Origin: an uncultured Collinsella sp. | GTDB taxonomy: Bacteria; Actinomycetota; Coriobacteriia; Coriobacteriales; Coriobacteriaceae | DNA: 64,000 nucleotides | Direction: 5' to 3' | Assembly (NCBI GenBank): GCA_900541065.1 | Contig: UQIE01000006.1 | Location: forward strand, 1 to 64,000 | Part shown: positions 20,360 to 27,692 of the stretch, in pieces | Position numbering within the stretch: position 1 is the stretch's first letter | Layout of the letters: each line of letters opens with the position of its first letter | Notes under the pieces: generated by a model | What the model was told of the DNA's origin: nothing | Databases searched by the model: none | What the model saw: only the letters and a program-made list of their open reading frames with translations | Translations under genes and position numbers: made by a program

Positions 20360-20965
20360 ATGGCGACGGTGTACGGTTATGCGCGGGTGAGTTCGCGCGA
20401 TCAAAATCTTAATCGGCAGCTGGATGCGCTGGGCGCCTATGGTGTGGGCTCGGCGAATATTTATGCCGACCATGCGAGCGGCAAGGACTTCGATCGGCCG
20501 CATTATCGCGAGCTGCTACACGTCCTGGGAGACGGGGACGTGCTGGTGGTGCTTTCTATCGACCGACTTGGCCGTAATTACTCCGAGATTCTTGAGGAAT
20601 GGCGACGCATTACCAAGGAGCTCGGGGTTGCCATTGTGGTGTTGGACATGCCATTGCTTGACACGCGCGCCAGGGCCAGCGGCGCGCCGGATGTGACCAA
20701 CGCCCTGATTGCCGATATTGTGCTGCAACTGCTGAGCTACGTGGCGCAGGTGGAGCGCGAGAATATCCATCGGCGCCAGGCGGAGGGAATTGCAGCGGCG
20801 CGGGCGCGAGGGGTCCGTTTCGGTCGACCTCGCAAGCCGTGCCCTCCTCAGTTTGAGCTGGTGCGCGATAGCTATGAGGCGGGCGATATTACCCGCAGCC
20901 AGGCAGCAAAGTGCCTGGGCGTGTGCGTGGGGACGTTCGATCGCTGGATGCGCGAGGCGGGGTAG
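20360..20965 (+). CDS. Serine site-specific recombinase (resolvase/invertase type)
   Basis: A 201-residue small serine recombinase. The catalytic motif YGYARVSSRDQN places the nucleophile at Ser11; IDRLGRNYSEILEEW and the arginine-rich E-helix region (VERENIHRRQAEGIAAARARG) are intact. A C-terminal helix-turn-helix (ITRSQAAKCLGVCVGTFDRW) would bind crossover sites. The size fits Hin/Gin invertases or Tn3 resolvases. ATG 20360 is favoured over the in-frame ATG at 20330 by the domain start. There is no transposase or phage gene next to it, so the DNA it acts on is unknown; candidate sites are discussed in findings. Confidence 0.9.
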   Translation: MATVYGYARVSSRDQNLNRQLDALGAYGVGSANIYADHASGKDFDRPHYRELLHVLGDGDVLVVLSIDRLGRNYSEILEEWRRITKELGVAIVVLDMPLLDTRARASGAPDVTNALIADIVLQLLSYVAQVERENIHRRQAEGIAAARARGVRFGRPRKPCPPQFELVRDSYEAGDITRSQAAKCLGVCVGTFDRWMREAG

Positions 20966-21071
20966 GGGTTTGCGTCGCTTTGTCGCTTCCTGTTGCGATT
21001 CAAATTTTGATACGGTGACGATGTCATTTGGGGCTACACTCGCTCATATTTAAAAAGACGGAGGTTGGCCT

Positions 21072-21653
21072 TTGGCGCACATGAAGATAATAATCGGGTG
21101 GACCGCGATCGCTCTGTTCGCCGCAACGCTGGCGGGCATCTGGGTGCTGACGGAGCAAAACGCAGTGCAGACGTCGTTGCTGAGCGAGTCCACCGCGCGC
21201 GTGGTGGAGGGTCAGGCTGCGAGCGTTCAGGCTGTCGATGCCACGGGTGAAGCTCAGGCGGAGAACGGAATGACTGGGGGCACCGATTCGGCTGCCTCGA
21301 ATGTCCGGTCTGGCCGACTTGCTTCCATTCGCATGTGGGTGGGCACAAACGTCCGTCGCGTTGCCCATACCGTAGAGTTTTTCTTCGTCGGATTATTCGC
21401 CTCGGTGGTCGTGGTTTGCTTTTCCAGGCGTCCGTGGAGCGTATGCTCCCGTTGCGTGCCCGTATTGCTCTTTTGCGCCGCCTGCTCCGTTGGCGATCAG
21501 GTACATAAGATCTTTGTTCCCGGCAGGCATTTCGACGTTATCGATTTAGGATTCGATGCTGCGGGCTATGTCACCGCCATGCTGTTGGTATTGCTGGCAG
21601 CGGCGTTGGTGCGCCATGTGACTCGGCCGATCGGCGCCCATGCGAGGCGCTAG
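21072..21653 (+). CDS. VanZ-like membrane protein
   Basis: A 193-residue protein with an N-terminal membrane segment (residues 5-27), a Gln/Ala/Gly-rich extracytoplasmic stretch, and three further hydrophobic segments. The second half has VanZ-family landmarks: RRVAHTVEFFFVGLF, then SVGDQVHKIFVPGRHFD and DLGFDAAGYV. VanZ proteins are linked to teicoplanin resistance in some bacteria, but most members have no known role. The start is probably TTG 21072, 7 bases after GGAGG (21060-21064), rather than the internal ATG 21081. Confidence 0.75.
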   Translation: MAHMKIIIGWTAIALFAATLAGIWVLTEQNAVQTSLLSESTARVVEGQAASVQAVDATGEAQAENGMTGGTDSAASNVRSGRLASIRMWVGTNVRRVAHTVEFFFVGLFASVVVVCFSRRPWSVCSRCVPVLLFCAACSVGDQVHKIFVPGRHFDVIDLGFDAAGYVTAMLLVLLAAALVRHVTRPIGAHARR

Positions 21654-21775
21654 CCTTAAGACGAGACATCGCGACTGCCTATGCTTCGACATTGACTACA
21701 ATAACGGCTGCAATCGCGAGTGGTCGTCGATGTGCAGTTTTCCAGACACCTGTTTTCTCTAAGAAAGGAAATCCC

Positions 21776-22135
21776 ATGGCGGTATTGTTTGTTGAATATC
21801 CCAAGTGCTCGACCTGCAAGAAGGCCAAGGCATGGCTGGACGAACATGGGGTAGAGTATATCGATCGCGATATCGTTTTGGACAATCCCACGGCTGATGA
21901 GCTTGCGACCTGGATTGCTCGTTCGGGGCTGCCGGTGCGGCGCTTCTTTAATTCGTCGGGCATGAAATATCGAGAGCTGGGCCTGAAGGCGCGTCTGGAT
22001 GCGGGCATGACGGATCAGGAGTGCTACGAGCTGCTGGCGACCGACGGCATGCTGGTCAAGCGTCCGCTGCTGGTGGGCGACGACTTTGCGATTCCCGGCT
22101 TTAGGGAAGCGGCTTGGGCCGAGGCGTTGCTGTAG
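21776..22135 (+). CDS. ArsC/Spx-family thioredoxin-fold protein
   Basis: A 119-residue protein of the ArsC/Spx fold. The N-terminal redox motif CSTCKKAK has Cys11 and Cys14, as in Spx and YffB/MgsR-like proteins. The RxxF segment RRFFNSSG and the C-terminal TDGMLVKRPLLV match the family, including the Arg that in ArsC helps bind arsenate. It could be a reductase or an RNA polymerase-binding regulator. Position alone does not decide, and no ars genes are nearby. The ribosome-binding site AAAGGA precedes ATG 21776. Confidence 0.85.
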   Translation: MAVLFVEYPKCSTCKKAKAWLDEHGVEYIDRDIVLDNPTADELATWIARSGLPVRRFFNSSGMKYRELGLKARLDAGMTDQECYELLATDGMLVKRPLLVGDDFAIPGFREAAWAEALL

Positions 22136-22141
22136 CGGCTG

Positions 22142-22313
22142 CGGAAAGTGCGACCCGTTTTGAGCGTTGATTCCGGGATGTGCTTTCCGGTTGAGCGCTC
22201 TATCGGAAATGACATCCCGTTTCGAGCGCTGATTCTGGGACACGGTTTCCGGTTGAGGGCTCTACGGGAAAGTGGGGACCAGTTTGAGCTTGAAATCTGG
22301 GACGCACTTTCCG
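22142..22313. repeat. Family G: three 48-bp palindromes at a 62-bp period
   Basis: Units are 22142-22189, 22204-22251 and 22266-22313. Each starts CGGAAAG or similar, ends CTTTCCG or similar, and carries GTTTTGAGC/GTTTCGAGC-like words in the centre. The 14-bp spacers are almost the same (GTTGAGCGCTCTAT and GTTGAGGGCTCTAC). Confidence 0.75.
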
Positions 22314-22331
22314 CCGGCGGGCCTGCCCCAG

Positions 22332-22742
22332 TCAGTCCTCCAGCTGCGCCCATTCGTGTGGGTCGTAGATCTTTGTGTGCTTGTCGGGCGTGTCGCTCCA
22401 GTACTCTTCGTCCATAAAGGGCAGGTATGCCTGAATGCCGGGGCAGATAAACGGAATCCGCTGCCGCTGCAGGCGCTCGCGCTGCCGCCGCTCCAGGTTC
22501 GTCTCGGATATGACGGTCGGCATGCCGGACAGCTCGACGAGGCTTGCCTGGATGCGCTTGAGGTCGGGGAGCGCCGCATGCCATGACGTCCGCATGATCA
22601 AAAATGAGGCGCGGCGGTAGTTTGCCCGCATCACCGTGATGGCGGGGCGCAGTGTGGGATGGATTTTGTCCCGTTCGGGCCAAAGGTCAGCGGTGATCTC
22701 GAGGCCCAGAGTCTCCCATAGGTAATCAAGCTCTTCGTCCAT
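22332..22742 (-). CDS. MarR-like N-terminal region, possibly truncated
   Basis: A 136-residue protein of uncertain function. The run LVELSGMPTVISETNLERRQRERLQRQRIPFICPGIQAYLPF resembles the N-terminal half of a group of MarR-annotated proteins. In that group a similar segment (R..L....IPFIVP...LYLP) is followed by a winged helix. Here the protein ends soon after (TKIYDPHEWAQLED) with no winged helix, so it may be a shortened relative or remnant. It lies convergent to the family G repeats. I would not assign a function. Confidence 0.55.
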   Translation of the reverse strand: MDEELDYLWETLGLEITADLWPERDKIHPTLRPAITVMRANYRRASFLIMRTSWHAALPDLKRIQASLVELSGMPTVISETNLERRQRERLQRQRIPFICPGIQAYLPFMDEEYWSDTPDKHTKIYDPHEWAQLED

Positions 22743-22945
22743 GGCGCCTCGATATCTACGCGATCATTGATACTTCGATTGTGTTGCCTGGTGCTATCGT
22801 TTTCGCGGTAGAATCTGCCAACGGTTGACGGCTACCGCTCGCGGCGTTTTGCCCTTCGTGTACAGCGGTCGGCTTCACAGGTCCTTCACGGGTTGGACGA
22901 AATTAGGCCAATTTGACCGAATTTCAAAAAAGTCAAAATTGGGGC

Positions 22946-22974
22946 TTGCGTCATGGCGGGACTTCCCGTATATT
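22946..22974 (+). promoter_or_regulatory. Promoter of the tRNA pair
   Basis: TTGCGT (22946-22951) and TATATT (22969-22974) are separated by exactly 17 bp, 45 bp before tRNA-Gln. This is among the better consensus matches in the window. Confidence 0.6.
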
Positions 22975-23018
22975 TCTTTCTTGCGCAAAGGCACAGCCGA
23001 GCGCAGCGATGCAGTCAT

Positions 23019-23092
23019 TGGGATGTCGTCTAATGGCAGGACAGCGGATTCTGGTTCCGTCAATGGGGGTTCGACTCCCTCCATCCCAGCCA
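23019..23092 (+). tRNA. tRNA-Gln (anticodon CTG)
   Basis: The acceptor TGGGATG pairs with CATCCCA. The anticodon stem GCGGA/TCCGT encloses TTCTGGT, giving anticodon CTG, which reads CAG. The T-arm contains GTTCGACT. A GCCA end is encoded. Confidence 0.93.
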
Positions 23093-23109
23093 TTGCATTT
23101 GCTACATAT

Positions 23110-23183
23110 GGCCCGTTCGTCTAGCGGTTTAGGACGCCGCCCTCTCAAGGCGGAGATCACCAGTTCGAATCTGGTACGGGCTA
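23110..23183 (+). tRNA. tRNA-Glu (anticodon CTC)
   Basis: GGCCCGT pairs with ACGGGCT, with one G-T pair. The anticodon stem CCGCC/GGCGG encloses CTCTCAA, giving CTC, which reads GAG. The T-arm has GTTCGAAT. CCA is not encoded in standard form after the discriminator. It follows tRNA-Gln by 17 bp. Confidence 0.93.
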
Positions 23184-23195
23184 CCCACAAATGAA

Positions 23196-23228
23196 CGCCC
23201 GGGCCTCGCAAGAGACCCGGGTTTTGTG
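23196..23228 (+). terminator. Terminator after the tRNAs
   Basis: GCCCGGGCCTC pairs with the following GAGACCCGGGT, then TTTG. It lies 15-20 bp after tRNA-Glu. Confidence 0.65.
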
Positions 23229-23281
23229 TATCGACCGTATATACGGCGCCTGCCGTGTTTCGCTCAGATCGAGGAGTAGCC

Positions 23282-24199
23282 ATGGATCTGCCCATCAGCT
23301 TGCAAGACATCACGTATGCCGAGAACTATCTGGCGCAGGGCGACCTGGCTACGGCGACACCGCTGCTGGAGCGCCTGGTGGAGCTCGCCGAGGAGTATAT
23401 CGACGCCGAGTGCAAGACGGAGGAGAAGCGCCAATACTTTAGCTTCGATAGCAAGTTTGAGCGCTTGGCCTATCGCCGCGTGGAGAAGGATCCGCGCGAG
23501 CTCGTGCAGGTCGAGGTGCCGTTTGACCGCCTGTACTCTGACATGGCGTTTGCCTACATTCGCCAGCAGGATTATGTGAGCGCTCGTAATGCCCTAATGC
23601 AGGCTGTGCGTTGGGACCCCATGAACTGCAACTATCGCTTGGATTTGGCCGAGCTGTTCCGCGCACTCGAGGACAAGCAAGAATGGGCATCGCTCTCGTT
23701 CTCGGTGCTGGAGCGTGCAAGCGATGGCAAGTGCGCCGCCCGCGCTTACGCCAACTTGGGCCAGTATTTCCTTGAGCCCGAGACCGAGAATGTCTCGGCC
23801 GCCGTGGGTTGTGCGCGCCTGGCGCTGCGCTTGGCCCCTGGCGATGCGCATACGACGCGCCTGCTCAACAAGATCCATACCACCTATCCGGATGCCGCCG
23901 ATGAGAGCGACGACCACGTGATGGGTGAACTGGCCCTGCAAGGCGTGCCGACCTCGCCTTCGGCCGAGATTGCCATCTGCCTGATTATGTGCGCGACCGA
24001 TGCTGCAAGCGACGGCGACAAGCAGGAGGCGACGCGTCTGACGGTGCGTGCTCGCGACTTGGTGGGCGAGGAGGCCTGCGCGGCGATTATCAAACTGGTG
24101 CGCGAGAGCGACGCTGAGCTCAATGCTGAGCGCAAGGCAAAGCGCGACGCTGCGGGCTCAAACGCCGATGGAGCCAAGGAGGCCGGCGATGCCCAGTAA
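23282..24199 (+). CDS. TPR-like repeat protein upstream of smpB
   Basis: A 305-residue helical protein. Helix pairs such as DMAFAYIRQQDYVSARNAL (about residues 90-108) and CNYRLDLAELFRALEDKQEW have the spacing and small/large residue pattern of tetratricopeptide repeats. No signal peptide or membrane segment is seen, so it is cytoplasmic. The last 25 residues are charged and Ala-rich. The ribosome-binding site GAGGAG precedes ATG 23282. The gene overlaps smpB by 11 bases, so the two are co-translated; a link to ribosome rescue is possible but unproven. Confidence 0.75.
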   Translation: MDLPISLQDITYAENYLAQGDLATATPLLERLVELAEEYIDAECKTEEKRQYFSFDSKFERLAYRRVEKDPRELVQVEVPFDRLYSDMAFAYIRQQDYVSARNALMQAVRWDPMNCNYRLDLAELFRALEDKQEWASLSFSVLERASDGKCAARAYANLGQYFLEPETENVSAAVGCARLALRLAPGDAHTTRLLNKIHTTYPDAADESDDHVMGELALQGVPTSPSAEIAICLIMCATDAASDGDKQEATRLTVRARDLVGEEACAAIIKLVRESDAELNAERKAKRDAAGSNADGAKEAGDAQ

Positions 24200-24659
24200 G
24201 CGCGAGCGCAAGCTTATCTCCAAGAATCGCTCGGCACACCACGAGTACTTTATCGATGAGACCTTTGAGTGCGGCATTGAGCTGAGTGGCACCGAGGTCA
24301 AGTCGATTCGCGAGCGCGCGTGCCAGATCACCGACACCTTTGCACTGATTCGTGGCGGCGAGTGCTGGCTCGTGGGCCTGCATATTCACCCTTATAGCCA
24401 TGGTGGCGTGTGGAACCGCGACCCTGATCGCCGCCGTCGTCTGCTGCTGCACCGCAAGGAGATCGACTTTCTCGACGGCAAGCTGCGTAATCGCGGCTAT
24501 GCCCTGGTGCCGCTGGAGCTCTACTTTAATACCGACGGCCGCGTAAAGCTGCTGCTGGGCCTGGGCCGCGGTAAGAAGCTTTACGACAAGCGCGAGGATA
24601 TGGCCAAGCGCGACGTTCAGCGCGAGATTGACCGCGCGCTTAAGGAGCGCAACCGCTAG
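24189..24659 (+). CDS. smpB: SsrA-binding protein SmpB
   Basis: A 156-residue partner of tmRNA in trans-translation. Typical blocks are KLISKNRSAHHEYFIDETFE at the start, GIELSGTEVKSIRE near residue 35 and the basic C-terminal tail KREDMAKRDVQREIDRALK. The start ATG 24189 lies inside the preceding gene, with AAGGAGG 5 bases upstream. No tmRNA gene was found in the flanking sequence. Confidence 0.96.
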   Translation: MPSKRERKLISKNRSAHHEYFIDETFECGIELSGTEVKSIRERACQITDTFALIRGGECWLVGLHIHPYSHGGVWNRDPDRRRRLLLHRKEIDFLDGKLRNRGYALVPLELYFNTDGRVKLLLGLGRGKKLYDKREDMAKRDVQREIDRALKERNR

Positions 24660-24670
24660 GCGCTCTGTAT

Positions 24671-24739
24671 AAGTTGCGGTGGAATAGTTCCTGTTTGAGG
24701 CCAAATAGCCGACAAGCAGGAACTATTTCACCGCAATTT
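24671..24739. repeat. Family B 69-bp palindrome
   Basis: The left arm starts AAGTTGCGGTGGAATAG and the right arm ends CTATTTCACCGCAATTT. The A-to-G change in the left arm (GGTGGAATA) still pairs with U in RNA. It lies 11 bp after smpB. Confidence 0.87.
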
Positions 24740-24868
24740 GGTGGAGGGACTTGGCTGACCTGCAATCTTGGCACATATGTGTATGGGGCGGCGTCCGTTA
24801 TGGGCGCCGCCTTTTTTGTGGGTACATACATCCATGAGGTTCCAACCCAGGTTAGGGGAGTGATCGTT

Positions 24869-25372
24869 ATGGACAAAACTGCGTTCTTTACCATGCCGAG
24901 CGGTCTGTACGTGGTGAGCGCCACGGCAGACGGGCTGCGCGCCGGCTGCGTCATCAACACGGCGGTGCAGGTGACGTCCGCACCGCCGCGCATTTCGGTT
25001 GCCGTGAACAAGGACAACGTCACCTCGGGCGTCATCGCATCGGCCAAAGCGTTCGCGCTAACCGTGATCGATCAGACCGCCGATATGCTCTACATCGGTA
25101 ACTTTGGGTTCCGCACCAGCAGCGATTATGACAAGTTTGCTAAATACGAGACCCGCGAGACGGCTCTGGGCATGCCCTATGTGCCCGAGCACGCGGCAGC
25201 GCTGTTTAGCTGCCGTTTGATCGATACTGTGGATGTGGGCACGCATCTACTGTTTATCGGCGAGGTCGAGGATGCCGAGCGCCTGAGCGACGAGACGCCG
25301 CTGACGTACGACTACTATCACAAGGTTCTGAAGGGCAAGACGCCTCCGAAGGCGTCCTCGTATCAAGGCTAG
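24869..25372 (+). CDS. Flavin reductase-like FMN-binding protein
   Basis: A 167-residue protein of the flavin reductase-like/flavoredoxin family (MPSGLYVVSATADGLRAGCV at the N-terminus; ISVAVNKDN; GNFGFRTSSDYDKFA). It should bind FMN and pass electrons from NAD(P)H. A rubredoxin gene starts 89 bp later. In the high-molecular-weight rubredoxin of acetogens these two modules form one polypeptide, so the two proteins here are likely partners in oxygen, peroxide or NO reduction. The start ATG 24869 follows AGGGGAG. Confidence 0.87.
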   Translation: MDKTAFFTMPSGLYVVSATADGLRAGCVINTAVQVTSAPPRISVAVNKDNVTSGVIASAKAFALTVIDQTADMLYIGNFGFRTSSDYDKFAKYETRETALGMPYVPEHAAALFSCRLIDTVDVGTHLLFIGEVEDAERLSDETPLTYDYYHKVLKGKTPPKASSYQG

Positions 25373-25389
25373 AAATGTTTTAAAAACAC

Positions 25390-25417
25390 TTGCATTATAT
25401 TATTGAGAATATATACT
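25390..25417 (+). promoter_or_regulatory. Promoter for rubredoxin with AT-rich inverted repeat
   Basis: TTGCAT (25390-25395) and TATACT (25412-25417) are 16 bp apart. The spacer contains TATATT-ATTGAG-AATATA, an imperfect AT-rich palindrome unlike the GC-rich surroundings. It could be an operator for a redox or iron regulator of the Fur/PerR type. Confidence 0.5.
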
Positions 25418-25461
25418 AATAAGCGAAGTACATCACCAGTCACGTTCGAGAGGAGAACATC

Positions 25462-25605
25462 ATGGCTGAGGAGAAGAAGACGTATAAGTTTGTGTGCGTC
25501 GTTTGCGGTTACGAGGTTGAGGTCGACACGCCCGAGCTGCCCGAGGACTACGTGTGCCCGGTGTGCGGCGTCGGCCCCGATCAGTTTGAGCTTGTCGAGG
25601 AGTAG
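25462..25605 (+). CDS. Rubredoxin
   Basis: A 47-residue electron carrier with one Fe(Cys)4 site. CVVCGYEVEVD carries Cys12 and Cys15, and YVCPVCGVGPDQFE carries Cys32 and Cys35. The typical start KKTYKFVCVVCGY and the C-terminal LVEE fit the family. GAGAGGAG precedes ATG 25462. It has its own promoter in the gap after the flavin reductase gene, so it may be regulated separately from it. A terminator follows. Confidence 0.93.
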   Translation: MAEEKKTYKFVCVVCGYEVEVDTPELPEDYVCPVCGVGPDQFELVEE

Positions 25606-25644
25606 CTCGCAGGCACACGGCGAAAGCCGAACATAGCTCTGTCC

Positions 25645-25685
25645 AAGGGCCCCGGTCGGTCATCCCGGCCGGGGCCCTTTTCTTC
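25645..25685 (+). terminator. Terminator after rubredoxin
   Basis: AAGGGCCCCGG pairs with CCGGGGCCCTT around a short loop, followed by TTCTT. This is one of the strongest hairpins in the window. Confidence 0.85.
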
Positions 25686-25749
25686 CGTCCCCAAGGGATC
25701 ACGGCTGCTGTTAGCCGATCCTGTCTGTCGTGAGTCCGGCCGACCGTTT

Positions 25750-26045
25750 GTCTCAATCTGTAACATCTGGCGGCTCAAAACGGGTCTATCTGTTACAGAT
25801 CGAGACAAAAGGTTGGAGCTGAAGAAATGTCTCGATCTGTAACATCTAGAAGCGGAAATCGGGTCCACTTGTTACAGATCGAGACAAACCAAAACCATCA
25901 TTCTCAAAATCTCAATCTGTAACATCTGACGGTAAAAACGGGGTCTACGTGTTACAGATTGAGACAAACGGAGCTGTCCCTCGGAATGATCTCGATCTGT
26001 AACATCTAGACATCAAAAGCGGGTCTAGATGTTACAGATCGAGAC
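25750..26045. repeat. Family A cluster of four 57-bp palindromes
   Basis: Units are 25750-25806, 25829-25885, 25909-25965 and 25989-26045. The arms follow GTCTCGATCTGTAAC and GTTACAGATCGAGAC; the 27-bp centres differ. Start-to-start distances are 79, 80 and 80 bp. Spacers begin AAA, while the last unit is followed by TTTGCCTAGG. It fills most of the 467-bp gap between rubredoxin and the Nramp gene. Confidence 0.92.
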
Positions 26046-26072
26046 GTTTGCCTAGGTGGACCCCCCGTTCCA

Positions 26073-27329
26073 TTACATCCCGGTCAACAGCACGACGTCG
26101 AGCGCCGTTACGACGACACCGATCCCTACGAGCAACGCGTTGAGCGGGCGCGAGTTGGCGTATTTGCCCATGACGCGGGGCGAACTGGTGAGTCGTATGA
26201 GCACAAAGACCGTAATCGGCAACTGAAGCGACAGCAGCGCCTGACTCCAAATGAGACCCTCAAAAGGATTTGGGACGACCAGGCACGCCGCCACTGCGCC
26301 GGCGAAACATGCCGCCACCCCAATCGAGGAATGTCGGTCGCGGATGTCGTATTCCTCGTCGAACATGCCCGCGGTGATGGTGCCTGCCGCCATGCCTGCC
26401 GTCACACTACTCGAGAGGCCCGCAAACAGCAGCGCCACCGCAAAGATTGTCGAGCTTGCTGGGCCCAGAATGGGGGAGAGCGTGTCCGCTGCGACGGCGA
26501 GGTCGTCTACGACAATGCCGTGCGCAAAGAAGGTCGTTGCGGCCAGGATGACCATGGCCGAGTTGATTGCCCAGCCCACGCCCATCGAAAAGAGCGTGTC
26601 GAAGAGCTCATAGCGCAGGCGCTCTTCGATAACCTGCTCGCCTTGGCCTTCGAAGTGCATGGATTGGATGACCTCGGAGTGTAGAAAGAGGTTGTGGGGC
26701 ATAACGACCGCACCCAGGACACTCACGATAATCGCGGCAGAGCCAGTGGGCATACTGGGCGTGATCCAGCTTGCGGCGGCTTGCGGCCAGTCGACCTTGA
26801 CTAGTGCAAGCTCGGCCAAAAACGAGAGTCCTACCACGCCTACGAAGGCGATGATCCAGCGTTCGGCACGCTTGTAGGAGTTCGTCATGAGCATCGCCAT
26901 CGATACTGCCGCCACGATGGCGCAGCCCGCACGCACGGGCAGCCCAAAGAGCATTTGAAGGGCAATCGCGCCACCCAGGACTTCGGCCATGGCGGTGGCG
27001 ATGGTCGCGAGATAGGCACTGGCGAGCACCGTGCGTCCAACGAAGCGGGGGAGGTAACGTGTCGTGGCCTCGGCAAGACAGGCGCCCGTGGCGATACCCA
27101 GGTGCGCCGCATTGTGCTGCAGCACAATGAGCATAATCGTGGACAGTGTGACGATCCACAGCAGCGCGTAGCCAAACTGCGAGCCCGCGGCCATATTGGA
27201 GGCCCAGTTGCCCGGGTCGATAAAGCCGACGGTCACGAGCAGCCCGGGGCCGATGTGCCGCGCAATGTCTAGGCCTCCGTGACCACCGGTGCGTCGGCAG
27301 CCAAAGTGTTGTTTGAGATGGTTGAGCAT
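26073..27329 (-). CDS. Nramp-family divalent metal transporter
   Basis: A 418-residue integral membrane protein with about eleven hydrophobic segments. The family motif FIDPGNWASN (helix 1, near residue 38) and VMPHNLFLHSEV (helix 6) carry the metal-binding Asp, Asn and Met positions of Nramp/MntH transporters. These import Mn2+ or Fe2+ with protons. The start ATG 27329 is chosen because AGGAG lies 8-9 bases upstream; in-frame codons further up lack one. A possible metal-regulator box lies at 27390-27405. Confidence 0.9.
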   Translation of the reverse strand: MLNHLKQHFGCRRTGGHGGLDIARHIGPGLLVTVGFIDPGNWASNMAAGSQFGYALLWIVTLSTIMLIVLQHNAAHLGIATGACLAEATTRYLPRFVGRTVLASAYLATIATAMAEVLGGAIALQMLFGLPVRAGCAIVAAVSMAMLMTNSYKRAERWIIAFVGVVGLSFLAELALVKVDWPQAAASWITPSMPTGSAAIIVSVLGAVVMPHNLFLHSEVIQSMHFEGQGEQVIEERLRYELFDTLFSMGVGWAINSAMVILAATTFFAHGIVVDDLAVAADTLSPILGPASSTIFAVALLFAGLSSSVTAGMAAGTITAGMFDEEYDIRDRHSSIGVAACFAGAVAACLVVPNPFEGLIWSQALLSLQLPITVFVLIRLTSSPRVMGKYANSRPLNALLVGIGVVVTALDVVLLTGM

Positions 27330-27389
27330 GGTGAGCTCCTGCGTGCCGTTTGTTTGACGCCGCAAAGGATACCCGTTTTAGGCTCAAAA

Positions 27390-27405
27390 GTTAACCAAGA
27401 CTAAC
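27390..27405 (-). promoter_or_regulatory. Possible metal-regulator operator of the Nramp gene
   Basis: GTTAACCAAGACTAAC is an imperfect inverted repeat (GTTA and TAAC ends, 8-base centre) about 60 bp upstream of the Nramp start. Its form recalls DtxR/MntR-family boxes. Only the position and symmetry support this. Confidence 0.35.
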
Positions 27406-27451
27406 AAAATTGTTGTATTTGAATAGGATGGTGAAAGGGGATTGCTGAAAT

Positions 27452-27508
27452 GTCTTGATCTGTAACAACTAGGGATGGAAATTGGATCTTACTGTTACAG
27501 ATTGAGAT
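27452..27508. repeat. Family A single 57-bp palindrome
   Basis: A single unit, GTCTTGATCTGTAAC to GTTACAGATTGAGAT, in the 363-bp gap between the Nramp and gltB genes. The remaining sequence up to gltB shows no promoter or gene I can defend; a minus-strand frame at 27533-27600 ending DLKGDNKGPKFDL may be a gene remnant. Confidence 0.85.
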
Positions 27509-27692
27509 GTTTGAAGTGGTGAGTTTACAGGTCGAACTTGGGGCCCTTGTTGTCGCCCTTGAGGTCGGCGGCACCCACTCGTAGGGCGTGCGTTACGCGA
27601 TTGTTTCGAAACGGGCGGGAAACACAACGGGCCGGCGATGCTCCTAGTATGCCTGTTCAACTGACTGTCTAAATATCTAGGGGAGGATCGCG

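Noticed and set aside
20360..20965. Prophage or transposon around the serine recombinase
   Set aside because: Neighbours are rnr and a VanZ-like gene; no phage, transposase or terminal repeats of an element were found.
24660..24868. tmRNA gene next to smpB
   Set aside because: The gap is only 209 bp and is filled by a family B palindrome; no tRNA-like ends or tag frame were found.
25750..26045. Family A cluster as a CRISPR array
   Set aside because: The 57-bp units are themselves variable in the centre, the spacers are similar to one another, there is no cas gene, and single units occur elsewhere.
27533..27600. Minus-strand frame ending DLKGDNKGPKFDL before gltB
   Set aside because: It could be the 3' remnant of a gene, but it has no start, no family match and too little length to annotate.
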